NCBI GenBank assembly: GCA_040882605.1 | Contig: JBBEAY010000023.1 | Span: 83,937-147,936, forward strand | Length of the DNA: 64,000 bases | Reading direction: 5' to 3' | Source: JAOUEA01 sp040882605 | GTDB taxonomy: Bacteria > Actinomycetota > UBA4738 > HRBIN12 | In this document: positions 40,906 to 48,563 of the stretch, in pieces | Layout of the letters: every line of letters starts with the position of its first letter | Numbering within the stretch: position 1 is the first letter of the stretch | Program-made: the position numbers and the translations under genes | Notes under the pieces: model-generated | Database searches by the model: none | What the model was told of the DNA's origin: nothing | What the model saw: the letters and a program-made list of their open reading frames with translations, nothing else

Positions 40906-41583
40906 ATGAAGGGAGCGCTGGAGGCCGTGATCCGCCGCCTCGTTGCCCTCACGCTGCTCACAGCCGTGATCGTGGCGTGGGGATCGCCGGCCCGGGCCGG
41001 CGCGCCCGAGTATGAGTCACGCATCACGCTGATCGGGTCCGGCACGCGAGAGCTCATGGCGGGGCGCTCATGGCGTCCCGGATGCCCGGTCGGCTTCGAC
41101 GATCTGCGGCTCGTTCGCATGACCTACTGGGGGTTCGACCGTGAGCCGCACAACGGGCGAATGGTCGTGCATCGCTGGTACGCCGATGACATCGCGCGCG
41201 TGTTCCGCCGGCTCTACGACGACCGGTTCCCGATCAGGCGCATGCGGCTCGTCGATCGCTACGGCGCCGTCGACATGCGGTCGATGAAGGCCGACAACAC
41301 CTCGGCGTTCAACTGCCGTTGGCGCGCCGGTGTGTGCTGTCGCTGGTCGCAGCATGCGTACGGACGCGCGCTCGACCTGAACCCCGTGCAGAACCCTTAC
41401 GTGTGGAGCGGCGGAGTCTCGCCTCCGGCGGGTCGACGCTACCTCGACCGATCGAACGACCGGCGAGGCATGGTGCAACACCACGATCGCGTGTGGTGGG
41501 CATTCCATGCGGCGGGTTGGGAGTGGGGTGGTGACTGGACCAACGAGAAGGACTATCAGCACTTCTCGGTCAACGGCAAGTAG
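40906..41583 (+). CDS. D-Ala-D-Ala carboxypeptidase VanY-like (peptidase M15)
   Basis: 225 residues. A signal peptide (LVALTLLTAVIVAWGSPARAGA) precedes an M15 domain with zinc ligands in SQHAYGRALDLNP (His and Asp) and DYQHFS (late His). Trims peptidoglycan peptides outside the membrane. GTG at 40930 after CTGGAGGCC is an alternative start. It lies just after tRNA-Ala and may be co-transcribed from the same promoter. Confidence 0.88.
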   Translation: MKGALEAVIRRLVALTLLTAVIVAWGSPARAGAPEYESRITLIGSGTRELMAGRSWRPGCPVGFDDLRLVRMTYWGFDREPHNGRMVVHRWYADDIARVFRRLYDDRFPIRRMRLVDRYGAVDMRSMKADNTSAFNCRWRAGVCCRWSQHAYGRALDLNPVQNPYVWSGGVSPPAGRRYLDRSNDRRGMVQHHDRVWWAFHAAGWEWGGDWTNEKDYQHFSVNGK

Positions 41584-41624
41584 TCCATACGAGACTAGCG
41601 TGATGCGTTGCACGTGGTCGGTCG

Positions 41625-42419
41625 TCAGCCGCAGCTGACGCTGAGGTAGGGGTGTGGGTCGACTGCACTGCCGCCGTAAGGGTGCCACTCGAAGTGGTCG
41701 TGCGCGGTCGTGGCGTCACCTGTCGAGCCGACGTATCCGATCACCGTTCCTGCTCGCACGTACCCGAGCGTGCCGTACGACGAGAGGTGGGCGTTGTAGA
41801 CGTATCCGCGCGACCCTGTAACGCGCACCTCGTACCCGCCGAGCTCGGTCGAGCTCGACGACGCGTACCCATCGAACGGCGCCACGATCGGTGTTCCCGA
41901 GTACGCGGCGATGTCGCTTCCCGTATGCCGATGCACGGGTACGTCGGGGAGCCGCACGGTGATGCCGAAGTTGTCCGCGATCGAGTGCCACCCTCGGATC
42001 GGGCAGTACCGGAAGATGCCCCACGTCGCGAGCCAGGCGTCGATCGAACGCCGGCGGGCCTGCAAGGCGCGTACCCGGCGGGAGATGAAGCGCTCCGACC
42101 GCTCGATGCGCTTCGTCGCCTCTCTGCGCTCCTGCACCAGATCCCGGCGCATATGCACGAACCGCTCGGGGTTCGAAGTGGCGCCACGACCCGTCATGTG
42201 TCGCAAGTGGCTCGTCACGATGTCGATCACCGCGAGCAGTTCGTCGACGGTGCGCGCGCGGTCGCGCCGGAGATGCTCGATCGTGCGGTCGACCTCGGCG
42301 CGTGCGGCGAGCTGGCCCTCGAGCACCGTGCGACCGTGTGCGGGCACGGCAGCGCCGAGCGTGGCCGTCACGAACGCGACGACCACGGCGACACGGCGGA
42401 ACGATCGGGGGGATGGCAT
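41625..42419 (-). CDS. Exported M23 (LytM) peptidase-like protein
   Basis: 264 residues from ATG 42419, which follows GAGGGA. A signal peptide is followed by a basic coiled-coil region (about 45-140) and a LytM domain with HTGSD (first zinc His and Asp) and HDHFEWHP (His-x-His). This is the usual EnvC/NlpD-like order of a helical regulator plus metallopeptidase. It faces the M15 peptidase gene tail to tail, a cell-wall remodelling pair. A CRP-like palindrome lies 86 bases upstream. Confidence 0.88.
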   Translation of the reverse strand: MPSPRSFRRVAVVVAFVTATLGAAVPAHGRTVLEGQLAARAEVDRTIEHLRRDRARTVDELLAVIDIVTSHLRHMTGRGATSNPERFVHMRRDLVQERREATKRIERSERFISRRVRALQARRRSIDAWLATWGIFRYCPIRGWHSIADNFGITVRLPDVPVHRHTGSDIAAYSGTPIVAPFDGYASSSSTELGGYEVRVTGSRGYVYNAHLSSYGTLGYVRAGTVIGYVGSTGDATTAHDHFEWHPYGGSAVDPHPYLSVSCG

Positions 42420-42504
42420 GTATCTGGGGTCCCTCGGTGCTGGTGCTCCGACCGGGTATCGGAGCGAAGGACCCGAATCTTGAACCGCGCTAGGCTTCGG
42501 CACC

Positions 42505-42518
42505 GTGACGCGCGTCAC
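42505..42518. promoter_or_regulatory. CRP-type palindrome
   Basis: GTGACGCGCGTCAC is a perfect 14-base palindrome followed by AC, matching the GTGA-N6-TCAC core of CRP/FNR-family sites. It lies 86-99 bases before the LytM peptidase start (minus strand) and 71-84 before the coiled-coil gene (plus strand). A nucleotide cyclase gene is encoded 2 kb away. Confidence 0.5.
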
Positions 42519-42588
42519 ACCGGAGTGCAGCTTGCATGACTTGCGTGAACACTCGCGCGAGCATTGAAGGATCGCTCAGCGAGGGCCG

Positions 42589-43041
42589 ATGATGCATGCG
42601 ATGGGTCGGATCAGGCAGGGGTTCTCACGGTGGCGTCGATCGAGCCCGTCGGCGGGCAACTCGGGCGCCCCAGGACGAGACGACATCGGATGTTCGGCGA
42701 GTGAGTACGCCGACCTACGGGCGGAGCTGGTCGAGACGGCCCACGAACGCGACGTCTCCATGGCGCGCGCCTCAGCGGCAGAAGAACGTGCCCGGCTGGC
42801 CCGTGAACGACTGGAGTCCCTCGCCTCCCTGGAGCATCGGGTCGAGGTTGCGGAACGCCGCGCGCTCGACGCCGAGCGGCGCCTCGAGGAGATCGGCGAT
42901 CGCGTGAATGGTTCGGGGGAGCATGGCGACACGCCTGATGAAGCTGTCGAACCCCCTGGTGGGACAACCGCGGAGTTGCGAGCGCGACTTGCCCGAGCCG
43001 CCGCCCGCAAACGCCCACACACCCGGAACCCGCTCGAGTGA
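42589..43041 (+). CDS. Coiled-coil protein
   Basis: 150 residues. The start is basic (RIRQGFSRWRRSS). Residues about 40-105 form a long charged helix with heptad character (YADLRAELVETAHERD, ERLESLASLEHRVEVAERRALDAERRLEEI). The tail is Pro/Glu-rich and then Arg/Ala-rich. No signal or membrane helix. A role in septum or envelope organisation would fit such proteins, but none is proven. It is divergent from the LytM peptidase gene. Confidence 0.6.
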   Translation: MMHAMGRIRQGFSRWRRSSPSAGNSGAPGRDDIGCSASEYADLRAELVETAHERDVSMARASAAEERARLARERLESLASLEHRVEVAERRALDAERRLEEIGDRVNGSGEHGDTPDEAVEPPGGTTAELRARLARAAARKRPHTRNPLE

Positions 43042-43067
43042 GGGCTCAGACGGTGAGGGCTCAGACG
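43038..43067. repeat. 15-bp tandem repeat between convergent genes
   Basis: GTGAGGGCTCAGACG occurs twice in a row (43038-43052, 43053-43067), followed by a degenerate third copy. It spans the last base pairs of two convergent genes and may simply reflect slippage. Confidence 0.7.
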
Positions 43068-43636
43068 GCGAGGGCGTCGACGGCGTAGGTGTCGCGAAGG
43101 CGCTGTTGCACTTCGTCAGCTGGCAGCAGCCACCGCGGATGCACACCGTGACGCTCGGCGATCGCCAGGTGCTGCTCACACAACGGGATCAGCTCGTCAT
43201 GCGGGAACCATCCGACGTGCTCGGGGGCAGGCCTGCGTACTCCCGACTTCCAGAAGCAGAACTGACAGAGCAGCCGCAACCGCTGCGGGTAGGCGAACCG
43301 GGCCCGGTAGCCGTGCTCGTGCTCGATAACCCGCCCCCAGAGCGCGACGCGCCCGAGCACGGCTGGGCATCTGGTTTTGCGCAGCACCTCGAGACCGTGG
43401 GTGTCGTGCAGTCCGCACGTGCAGCCGGGGTCCGGCGCTTCGTGCCACCTCGACGTTCGGCACGACGCTTCGACGATCTCGCGAGGCCGCCAGGTGCGAG
43501 CGCGCTTGGCCACCGGGCGCAGCAACAGGCTCGAGCCGTCGCGGTGTCCGGTGAGGGCCCACGCCCGCCACGCGATGATCGGCTCGGTCGCGACACCGGT
43601 GGCGAGCCCGTCGAGCGTCGACGCCGAGCGGCTCAT
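43061..43636 (-). CDS. Conserved actinobacterial protein with EPIIAWRAW motif
   Basis: 191 residues from ATG 43636. The order is EPIIAWRAWAL, RTWRPREIVEASC, then HEAPDPGCTCGLHDTHG, and VALWGRVIEHEHGYRARFAYP. This resembles a widespread actinobacterial hypothetical family, often with one CxCG motif that could bind metal. Two more cysteines occur in LCQFCFWKSG. Function is unknown. A small Pro/Glu-rich gene overlaps just upstream. Confidence 0.75.
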   Translation of the reverse strand: MSRSASTLDGLATGVATEPIIAWRAWALTGHRDGSSLLLRPVAKRARTWRPREIVEASCRTSRWHEAPDPGCTCGLHDTHGLEVLRKTRCPAVLGRVALWGRVIEHEHGYRARFAYPQRLRLLCQFCFWKSGVRRPAPEHVGWFPHDELIPLCEQHLAIAERHGVHPRWLLPADEVQQRLRDTYAVDALAV

Positions 43637-43646
43637 CGCTGGAGGC

Positions 43647-43790
43647 TCACGACTGGCGCTGCTCTGGACCAGCCGGTTCCGGCTCTCGATCGGGCTGGCG
43701 CGACGGCTCCTTCTCGGGCACGACCTCACCTGGCACAGGCAGTGTGACAGGCTCGATCTCGTTGATGCGCTTCGGTTTCCCGATGTCCAT
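43647..43790 (-). CDS. Small Pro/Glu-rich protein (47 residues)
   Basis: GAGGGAGGTGGCCG before the ATG at 43790 is an excellent ribosome binding site. The product MDIGKPKRINEIEPVTLPVPG, followed by a Pro/Glu-rich tail, matches my memory of short actinobacterial proteins starting MDIGKPKR. Its stop is ten bases before the start of the next gene in the same direction, so they probably form an operon. Function is unknown. Confidence 0.7.
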   Translation of the reverse strand: MDIGKPKRINEIEPVTLPVPGEVVPEKEPSRQPDREPEPAGPEQRQS

Positions 43791-43884
43791 CGGCCACCTC
43801 CCTCACCTGCGAGGGTACTCCCGCCCGGACGTCCCGGTCATCTCCGGATCATCTTCGGATCCTCTCCCCCGGATCATCTTCGGG

Positions 43885-44994
43885 TCATCTGGCGCGGAGT
43901 CGGTAGATCGAGCTGGAGTCACTGAAGTAGATGCTGCCGTTGGGACCGACTTCCATGGAAAGGATCGAACCGCCGGGCACGGTGAGCATCGTGACCGGTC
44001 CGCTCGCAACGTCGTCGCGCGCCGCGTCGAGCACGACCCTGCGCAGCAGCCCCCCATCGCAGCAGGCACCGAAGAGCAGGTCACCCTCACGCCCGGGAAG
44101 CCCGCACCCGTTGCAGAACGCGGCGCCGGTGATGCCGATCGGGCTCGAGAAGTTGACCTCGGGCTGGCGTCGCGGGGCCGGCCCGTCCTGGTTCGTGTCG
44201 GGGCAGCTCTGGCTCGACCCCCACGCGTAGTTGTCGCCGGCCCGCACGAGGTTGATCTCGTCGTTGCACTCGGGGCCGTTCTCGGTCTCCCATAGGTCAC
44301 CGGTCTCGGGGTCGAACGTGAATCCGAACGAGTTGCGGATGCCGTAGGCGAAGATCCGGCTGCGCCTGCCGTCGATCATCGGGTTCGTGACGGGCGCCGA
44401 GCCGTCGGGGTTCATGCGCAAGATCTTGCCGCGAAGGTTGCCGGTGAGATCCTGGGCGTTCGCGGCGGAATGTCCATCGCCGACGATCGCGTAGAGCTTG
44501 CCGTCGGGGCCGAACGCGATGCGTCCGCCGTTGTGATAGGGGCTCGAGCTTGCGGGCGTCGACAGGATCGTGGTAAATGCCACTCCCTTCCCGTTCCGCT
44601 CGCGGATGCGCACGATCTGGTTGCGCAGCTTGCCGTTGATCGAGCGCGTGACGTACACGTAGACGAACGGCTTGCGGGGCCAGTTCGGATGCAACGCCAC
44701 GCCGAGCGTGCCACGTTCGCCGTCTCCGTTCACACCCTTGATATCGAAGAACCGACGGTCGAAGCCGGTCTTCGGGTTGCGGAAACGCACCTCGCCGGTG
44801 CCGCGCTCGAGGTAGACGATCGCCCCGTTGGGCGTGAACGTGAACGCGGCGGATCCGTTGAGGCCGCCGGCAACCTTTACGACCCGCACGCCGCCGCCGG
44901 CCGTCGCAGGGTTGGCCGCGGTCGCGGCGATCAGCGAGACGCCGAGCGCGATCGTCAGCAGCCGCGTGATGGTGCGCAGGTGTTGATGTGCCAT
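43885..44994 (-). CDS. PQQ-dependent sugar dehydrogenase-like exported protein (copy 1)
   Basis: 369 residues from ATG 44994, after AAGAGGAG. A signal peptide (LLTIALGVSLIAATAANPATA) precedes a six-bladed propeller with FTPNGAIVYLERGTG, GTLGVALHPNW, HNGGRIAFGPDGKLYAIVGD, GKILRMNPDGSAP and YGIRNSFGFTFDPETGDLWETENGP. These motifs belong to the soluble aldose sugar dehydrogenase family. It probably oxidises sugars or related alcohols outside the cell with PQQ, calcium and an unknown electron acceptor. Two Cys motifs, FCNGCGL and GACCDGG, suggest disulfides. The second copy lies just upstream. Confidence 0.88.
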   Translation of the reverse strand: MAHQHLRTITRLLTIALGVSLIAATAANPATAGGGVRVVKVAGGLNGSAAFTFTPNGAIVYLERGTGEVRFRNPKTGFDRRFFDIKGVNGDGERGTLGVALHPNWPRKPFVYVYVTRSINGKLRNQIVRIRERNGKGVAFTTILSTPASSSPYHNGGRIAFGPDGKLYAIVGDGHSAANAQDLTGNLRGKILRMNPDGSAPVTNPMIDGRRSRIFAYGIRNSFGFTFDPETGDLWETENGPECNDEINLVRAGDNYAWGSSQSCPDTNQDGPAPRRQPEVNFSSPIGITGAAFCNGCGLPGREGDLLFGACCDGGLLRRVVLDAARDDVASGPVTMLTVPGGSILSMEVGPNGSIYFSDSSSIYRLRAR

Positions 44995-45017
44995 GTGGTC
45001 GTTCTCCTCTTCGTGTG

Positions 45018-46130
45018 TCATGCGGGCGTCAGCCGGTAGATGCCCTGCCCGTCGCTGAAGTAGATGCGGCCGTCGGGTGCGACTTCCATGGAATACACGG
45101 GTCCGGTGTAGTTCGTCATCGGCACCGTTGCCGGAGGCGAGGCGAGCGACCAGCGCCCGGCGTCGAGAGAGGCGTGCATCACCGGGCCGACGGTTGCCTT
45201 GCAGTTGCCGTTCGCACACCCCGTGAACAGATCGCCCTGGTAGGAATCACCGAGGCCGCAGCCGTCGCAGAACGCTGCGCCCGTGATGGCCACGGTGTCG
45301 GCGAACGTGAACCGTGGAAGCCGCTTCGGATCGGGGCCGTCGAGGTTCGTGTCTTCGGGCTGGGCAGGAGAGCCGCAGGCCTGGGTGGGCCCCCATGCGA
45401 AGTTGCCCCCTTCGACGATGCGGTTCAGCTCATCGTTGCACTCGGGGCCGTTCTCGCTCTGCCACATGCGTCCGGTGGCGGGGTCGAACGCGAAGTCGAT
45501 CGAGTTGCGGTGCCCGAACGACCACACCAGCGAGCCGAACGGGTTCGATGCCGGCGCCGAGCCGTCAGGGTTCAAGCGCAGGATCTTGCCCCGCGACTCG
45601 TCGGCGAGCGTCTGCGCCGTCGCAGGATCCTCGCCTCCGTCGCCGATCACCACGCAGAGCTTGGCGTTGGGACCGAACGCGATGCGCCCGCCGTTGTGGT
45701 TGGCGCGCGATCCGATCGGAGAGTTCAGCAGCACCGCGCGCCCGACCACTCGCCCGCCGTTCATGCGCAGACGCAGGAGTTGGTTCCGAAGACCCCCGTT
45801 CGCCGGCGTACGCGAGACGTACACGTAGACGAAAGGCATCTGCGGCCAGCGGGGGTGCAGGGCCACGCCGAGGGCGCCGCGTTCACCGTCGGAGCTCACC
45901 CCCGTGATGCGGTGCCAAAGGCGGTCGCGACCCGTGCGCGCATCGAGCTGGCGAAGCTCGCCGGTCGCGCGTTCGAGATAGATGATGCGTCCGTTCGGGG
46001 CGAACGTGAACCCGATGGGCTGATCGAGCGCGGCGACCGTGACCACCCGTACCGGTGGGGTTGTGCCCCCCGCGAGTGCGGGTGAGGCGAGGGTCGCGAT
46101 CACGCCGAGCGCGAGCGTCAGCGCGATCAG
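45018..46130 (-). CDS. PQQ-dependent sugar dehydrogenase-like exported protein (copy 2, start uncertain)
   Basis: About 370 residues. The same motifs as copy 1 are present (FAPNGRIIYLERATG, GALGVALHPRW, HNGGRIAFGPNAKL, GKILRLNPDGSAP, QSENGPECNDE), so this is a tandem duplicate. No in-frame ATG, GTG or TTG lies at the beginning of the signal peptide. CTG at 46130 or GTG at 46103 is the nearest candidate. An ATG at 46145 would fit if a one-base frameshift lay just after it. The start is therefore either unusual or damaged. Confidence 0.82.
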   Translation of the reverse strand: MIALTLALGVIATLASPALAGGTTPPVRVVTVAALDQPIGFTFAPNGRIIYLERATGELRQLDARTGRDRLWHRITGVSSDGERGALGVALHPRWPQMPFVYVYVSRTPANGGLRNQLLRLRMNGGRVVGRAVLLNSPIGSRANHNGGRIAFGPNAKLCVVIGDGGEDPATAQTLADESRGKILRLNPDGSAPASNPFGSLVWSFGHRNSIDFAFDPATGRMWQSENGPECNDELNRIVEGGNFAWGPTQACGSPAQPEDTNLDGPDPKRLPRFTFADTVAITGAAFCDGCGLGDSYQGDLFTGCANGNCKATVGPVMHASLDAGRWSLASPPATVPMTNYTGPVYSMEVAPDGRIYFSDGQGIYRLTPA

Positions 46131-46208
46131 GTGCTGCCGAACATGTGGCCGGAGATGTCGCCAAAGATGTGAATGGTACGTCCGGATACGTCTTCCCCCT
46201 CTGGGAGC

Positions 46209-48524
46209 ATGGCTCCCGTGACGACGCTTCCTCCGTCGATGTTCGGCGTCCCGGCCCTGCGCTCTGAAGACCCGAGGTTCCTCACCGGGCGGGGCCGCTA
46301 CGTCGAGAACTTGACGATCGAAGGTGCGCTCCGGGCCGTATTCGCTCGTTCCATCATGCCGCATGCCGGCCTGAACGTGGTGGAGACAGCAGCCGCGCGA
46401 GCCATGCCGGGCGTCGTGGGCGTGTTTACGGCCCCCGATCTCGCCCTCGCTCGCATGCCGCCGAGTGGCAACGTGGAAGGCGCCACCGGCACGCTCGAGG
46501 GCCCGTTCGGACGAGAGGTGCTGGCTCGAGACGTAGTGCGGTTCGTGGGAGAGCCGATCGCGCTCATCGTGGCCGACACGCTCTCCCACGCCGAGGATGC
46601 CGCCGAGGTCGTGGCCGGGGACTACGAACCGCTCGATGCCGTCACCGATGTGGAAGCCGCGCTCGCCGACGGAGCGCCACTGCTCTGGCCCGAGCACGGC
46701 TCGAACGTCGCGGCTTCGTTCTCGACGAGCTGGGACGACGACGTGCTCGCCGGGGCCGACGTCGTCGCGCGCGGCCGGTTCGTGAACCAGCGCCTCGCCC
46801 CCGTGCCCATGGAAGGCAACGCGATCGCGGTCGAGCCTCACGGCGACGGCACCTACACGGTATGGGTGTCGACCCAGATCCCGTTCGACGTGCGCGACGA
46901 CCTCGCCGAGGCGCTCGACGTCGACAAGCAGGCCGTTCGCACGATCGCTCCCGATGTAGGCGGTGGCTTCGGCGCCAAGCTGCAGGTCTACCCCGAGTAC
47001 CTGGCGGTCGCGGCCGCCGCCGCTCGGCTCGGCCGGCCGGTACGCTGGATCGAGTCACGCTCCGAGGGCATGGTCGCCCTCACCCACGGCCGCGCGCAGG
47101 TGCAGCACGTCGAGATCGGTGCTCGTCGCGACGGCACGATCGTCGGTCTGCGCGCCGACCTGATCGCCGACATGGGCGCGTATCCGATCGGAGCGTTCCT
47201 GCCGAACACCACCCAGGAGATGCTCTCTGGCGTCTATGCGATCGCGCGCATCGCCTCGCGCGGGCGAAGCGTCGTCACGAACGCGACGCCGGTCGCGCCC
47301 TATCGAGGGGCGGGAAGACCTGAGGCCACCGCCTTGATCGAGCGCGCCGTCGACCTGGTGGCCGCCGAGCTCGGCATGGACCCCATCGAGATCCGCCGTA
47401 AGAACCTGATCCCGCCCGAGGCGTTCCCCTACCGGACGGCGTCGGGCACCGTCTACGACGTGGGCGACTACGAGCGAGCGCTGGGCGAGGCGCTGCGGCT
47501 CGCCGGGTACGACGCCCTTCGCGCCGAGCAAGCCGCCCGCAGGCAACGCGGGGACCACCTCGCGCTCGGCATCGGCGTCGCCACCTACGTCGAGATCACG
47601 TCGTTCAGCTCGAAGGAGTTCGCCTCGGTCGAGATCCACGCTGACGGCGCGGTGACCGTGGAGACCGGCACGTCGCCGCACGGCCAGGGCCACGAGACCG
47701 CCTTCGCGCAACTCGCGTCGGGGGTGCTCGGCGTGGCGTTCGAGGCTATCCGGGTGGTGCATTCCGACACAGGCCTCGTGAAGCGTGGCGCCGGCACCTG
47801 GGGCTCGCGGTCGCTACAGGCCGGAGGATCGTCGGTGTTCGAGCGCAGCGGCGAGGTCCTCGACAAGGCGAGGGCGCTCGCTGCCCATCTGCTGGAAGCG
47901 GACGGCACCGACCTGGAGCTCGCTCACGGCCAAGGGTTCGCCGTGCGTGGCGCCCCGGAACGAGTGATCTCCCTCTCCGAGCTTGCCGTGGCCGCCGCGG
48001 ACCCCTCACGGCTTCCGCCCGGCATGGAAGCGGGGCTGCGCGCCGAGGGCGTTTACCGCGAGCCGGCCTCCACGTTCCCCTTCGGGGCGCACGTGGCCGT
48101 GGTCGAGGTCGACACCGAGACCGGCGATGTGCGCCTCGTGCGCCACGTGGCGGTCGACGACTGCGGCCGCGTGCTGAACCCCGCGCTCGTCGAGGGTCAG
48201 GTGCACGGCGGGCTCGCGCAAGGCATCGCGCAGGCCCTGTACGAAGAGGTGCGTTACGACGATGACGGCAATCCGATGACCTCGACGCTCACGACCTACG
48301 CGATGCCGAGCGCAGCCGAATTCCCGCACTTTGAGACGATGCGTACCGAGACGCCGACGCCGGTGAATCCCCTCGGTGTGAAGGGCATCGGCGAGTCGGC
48401 CACGATCGGCTCGACCCCCGCCGTGCAGAACGCCGTGATCGATGCGCTGTCGCCGTGGGGTGTGCGACACCTCGACCTTCCCTTCACGCCCGAGCGCGTC
48501 TGGCGCGCGCTCCGCAGCGCGTAG
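46209..48524 (+). CDS. Xanthine/CO dehydrogenase-family molybdenum subunit (orphan)
   Basis: 771 residues. It has an N-terminal a/b hammerhead (ALRAVFARSIMPHAGLNVVET) and molybdopterin-binding motifs GGGFGAK, APYRGAGRPEAT and GTSPHGQGHETAFAQ, with the active-site glutamate in VKGIGESATIG near the end. The CoxL-specific AYRCSFR loop is absent, so it is not a form I CO dehydrogenase. It is more likely an aldehyde or N-heterocycle hydroxylase. The FAD and 2Fe-2S subunits that normally accompany it are not in the window. Confidence 0.9.
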   Translation: MAPVTTLPPSMFGVPALRSEDPRFLTGRGRYVENLTIEGALRAVFARSIMPHAGLNVVETAAARAMPGVVGVFTAPDLALARMPPSGNVEGATGTLEGPFGREVLARDVVRFVGEPIALIVADTLSHAEDAAEVVAGDYEPLDAVTDVEAALADGAPLLWPEHGSNVAASFSTSWDDDVLAGADVVARGRFVNQRLAPVPMEGNAIAVEPHGDGTYTVWVSTQIPFDVRDDLAEALDVDKQAVRTIAPDVGGGFGAKLQVYPEYLAVAAAAARLGRPVRWIESRSEGMVALTHGRAQVQHVEIGARRDGTIVGLRADLIADMGAYPIGAFLPNTTQEMLSGVYAIARIASRGRSVVTNATPVAPYRGAGRPEATALIERAVDLVAAELGMDPIEIRRKNLIPPEAFPYRTASGTVYDVGDYERALGEALRLAGYDALRAEQAARRQRGDHLALGIGVATYVEITSFSSKEFASVEIHADGAVTVETGTSPHGQGHETAFAQLASGVLGVAFEAIRVVHSDTGLVKRGAGTWGSRSLQAGGSSVFERSGEVLDKARALAAHLLEADGTDLELAHGQGFAVRGAPERVISLSELAVAAADPSRLPPGMEAGLRAEGVYREPASTFPFGAHVAVVEVDTETGDVRLVRHVAVDDCGRVLNPALVEGQVHGGLAQGIAQALYEEVRYDDDGNPMTSTLTTYAMPSAAEFPHFETMRTETPTPVNPLGVKGIGESATIGSTPAVQNAVIDALSPWGVRHLDLPFTPERVWRALRSA

Positions 48525-48563
48525 GCGGTGACCCAACCGGTTGTGCCGGGTAGGCTCGCGAAC

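Noticed and set aside
46209..48524. Form I aerobic CO dehydrogenase CoxL
   Set aside because: The AYRCSFR active-site loop is absent; the corresponding region reads APYRGAGRPEAT.
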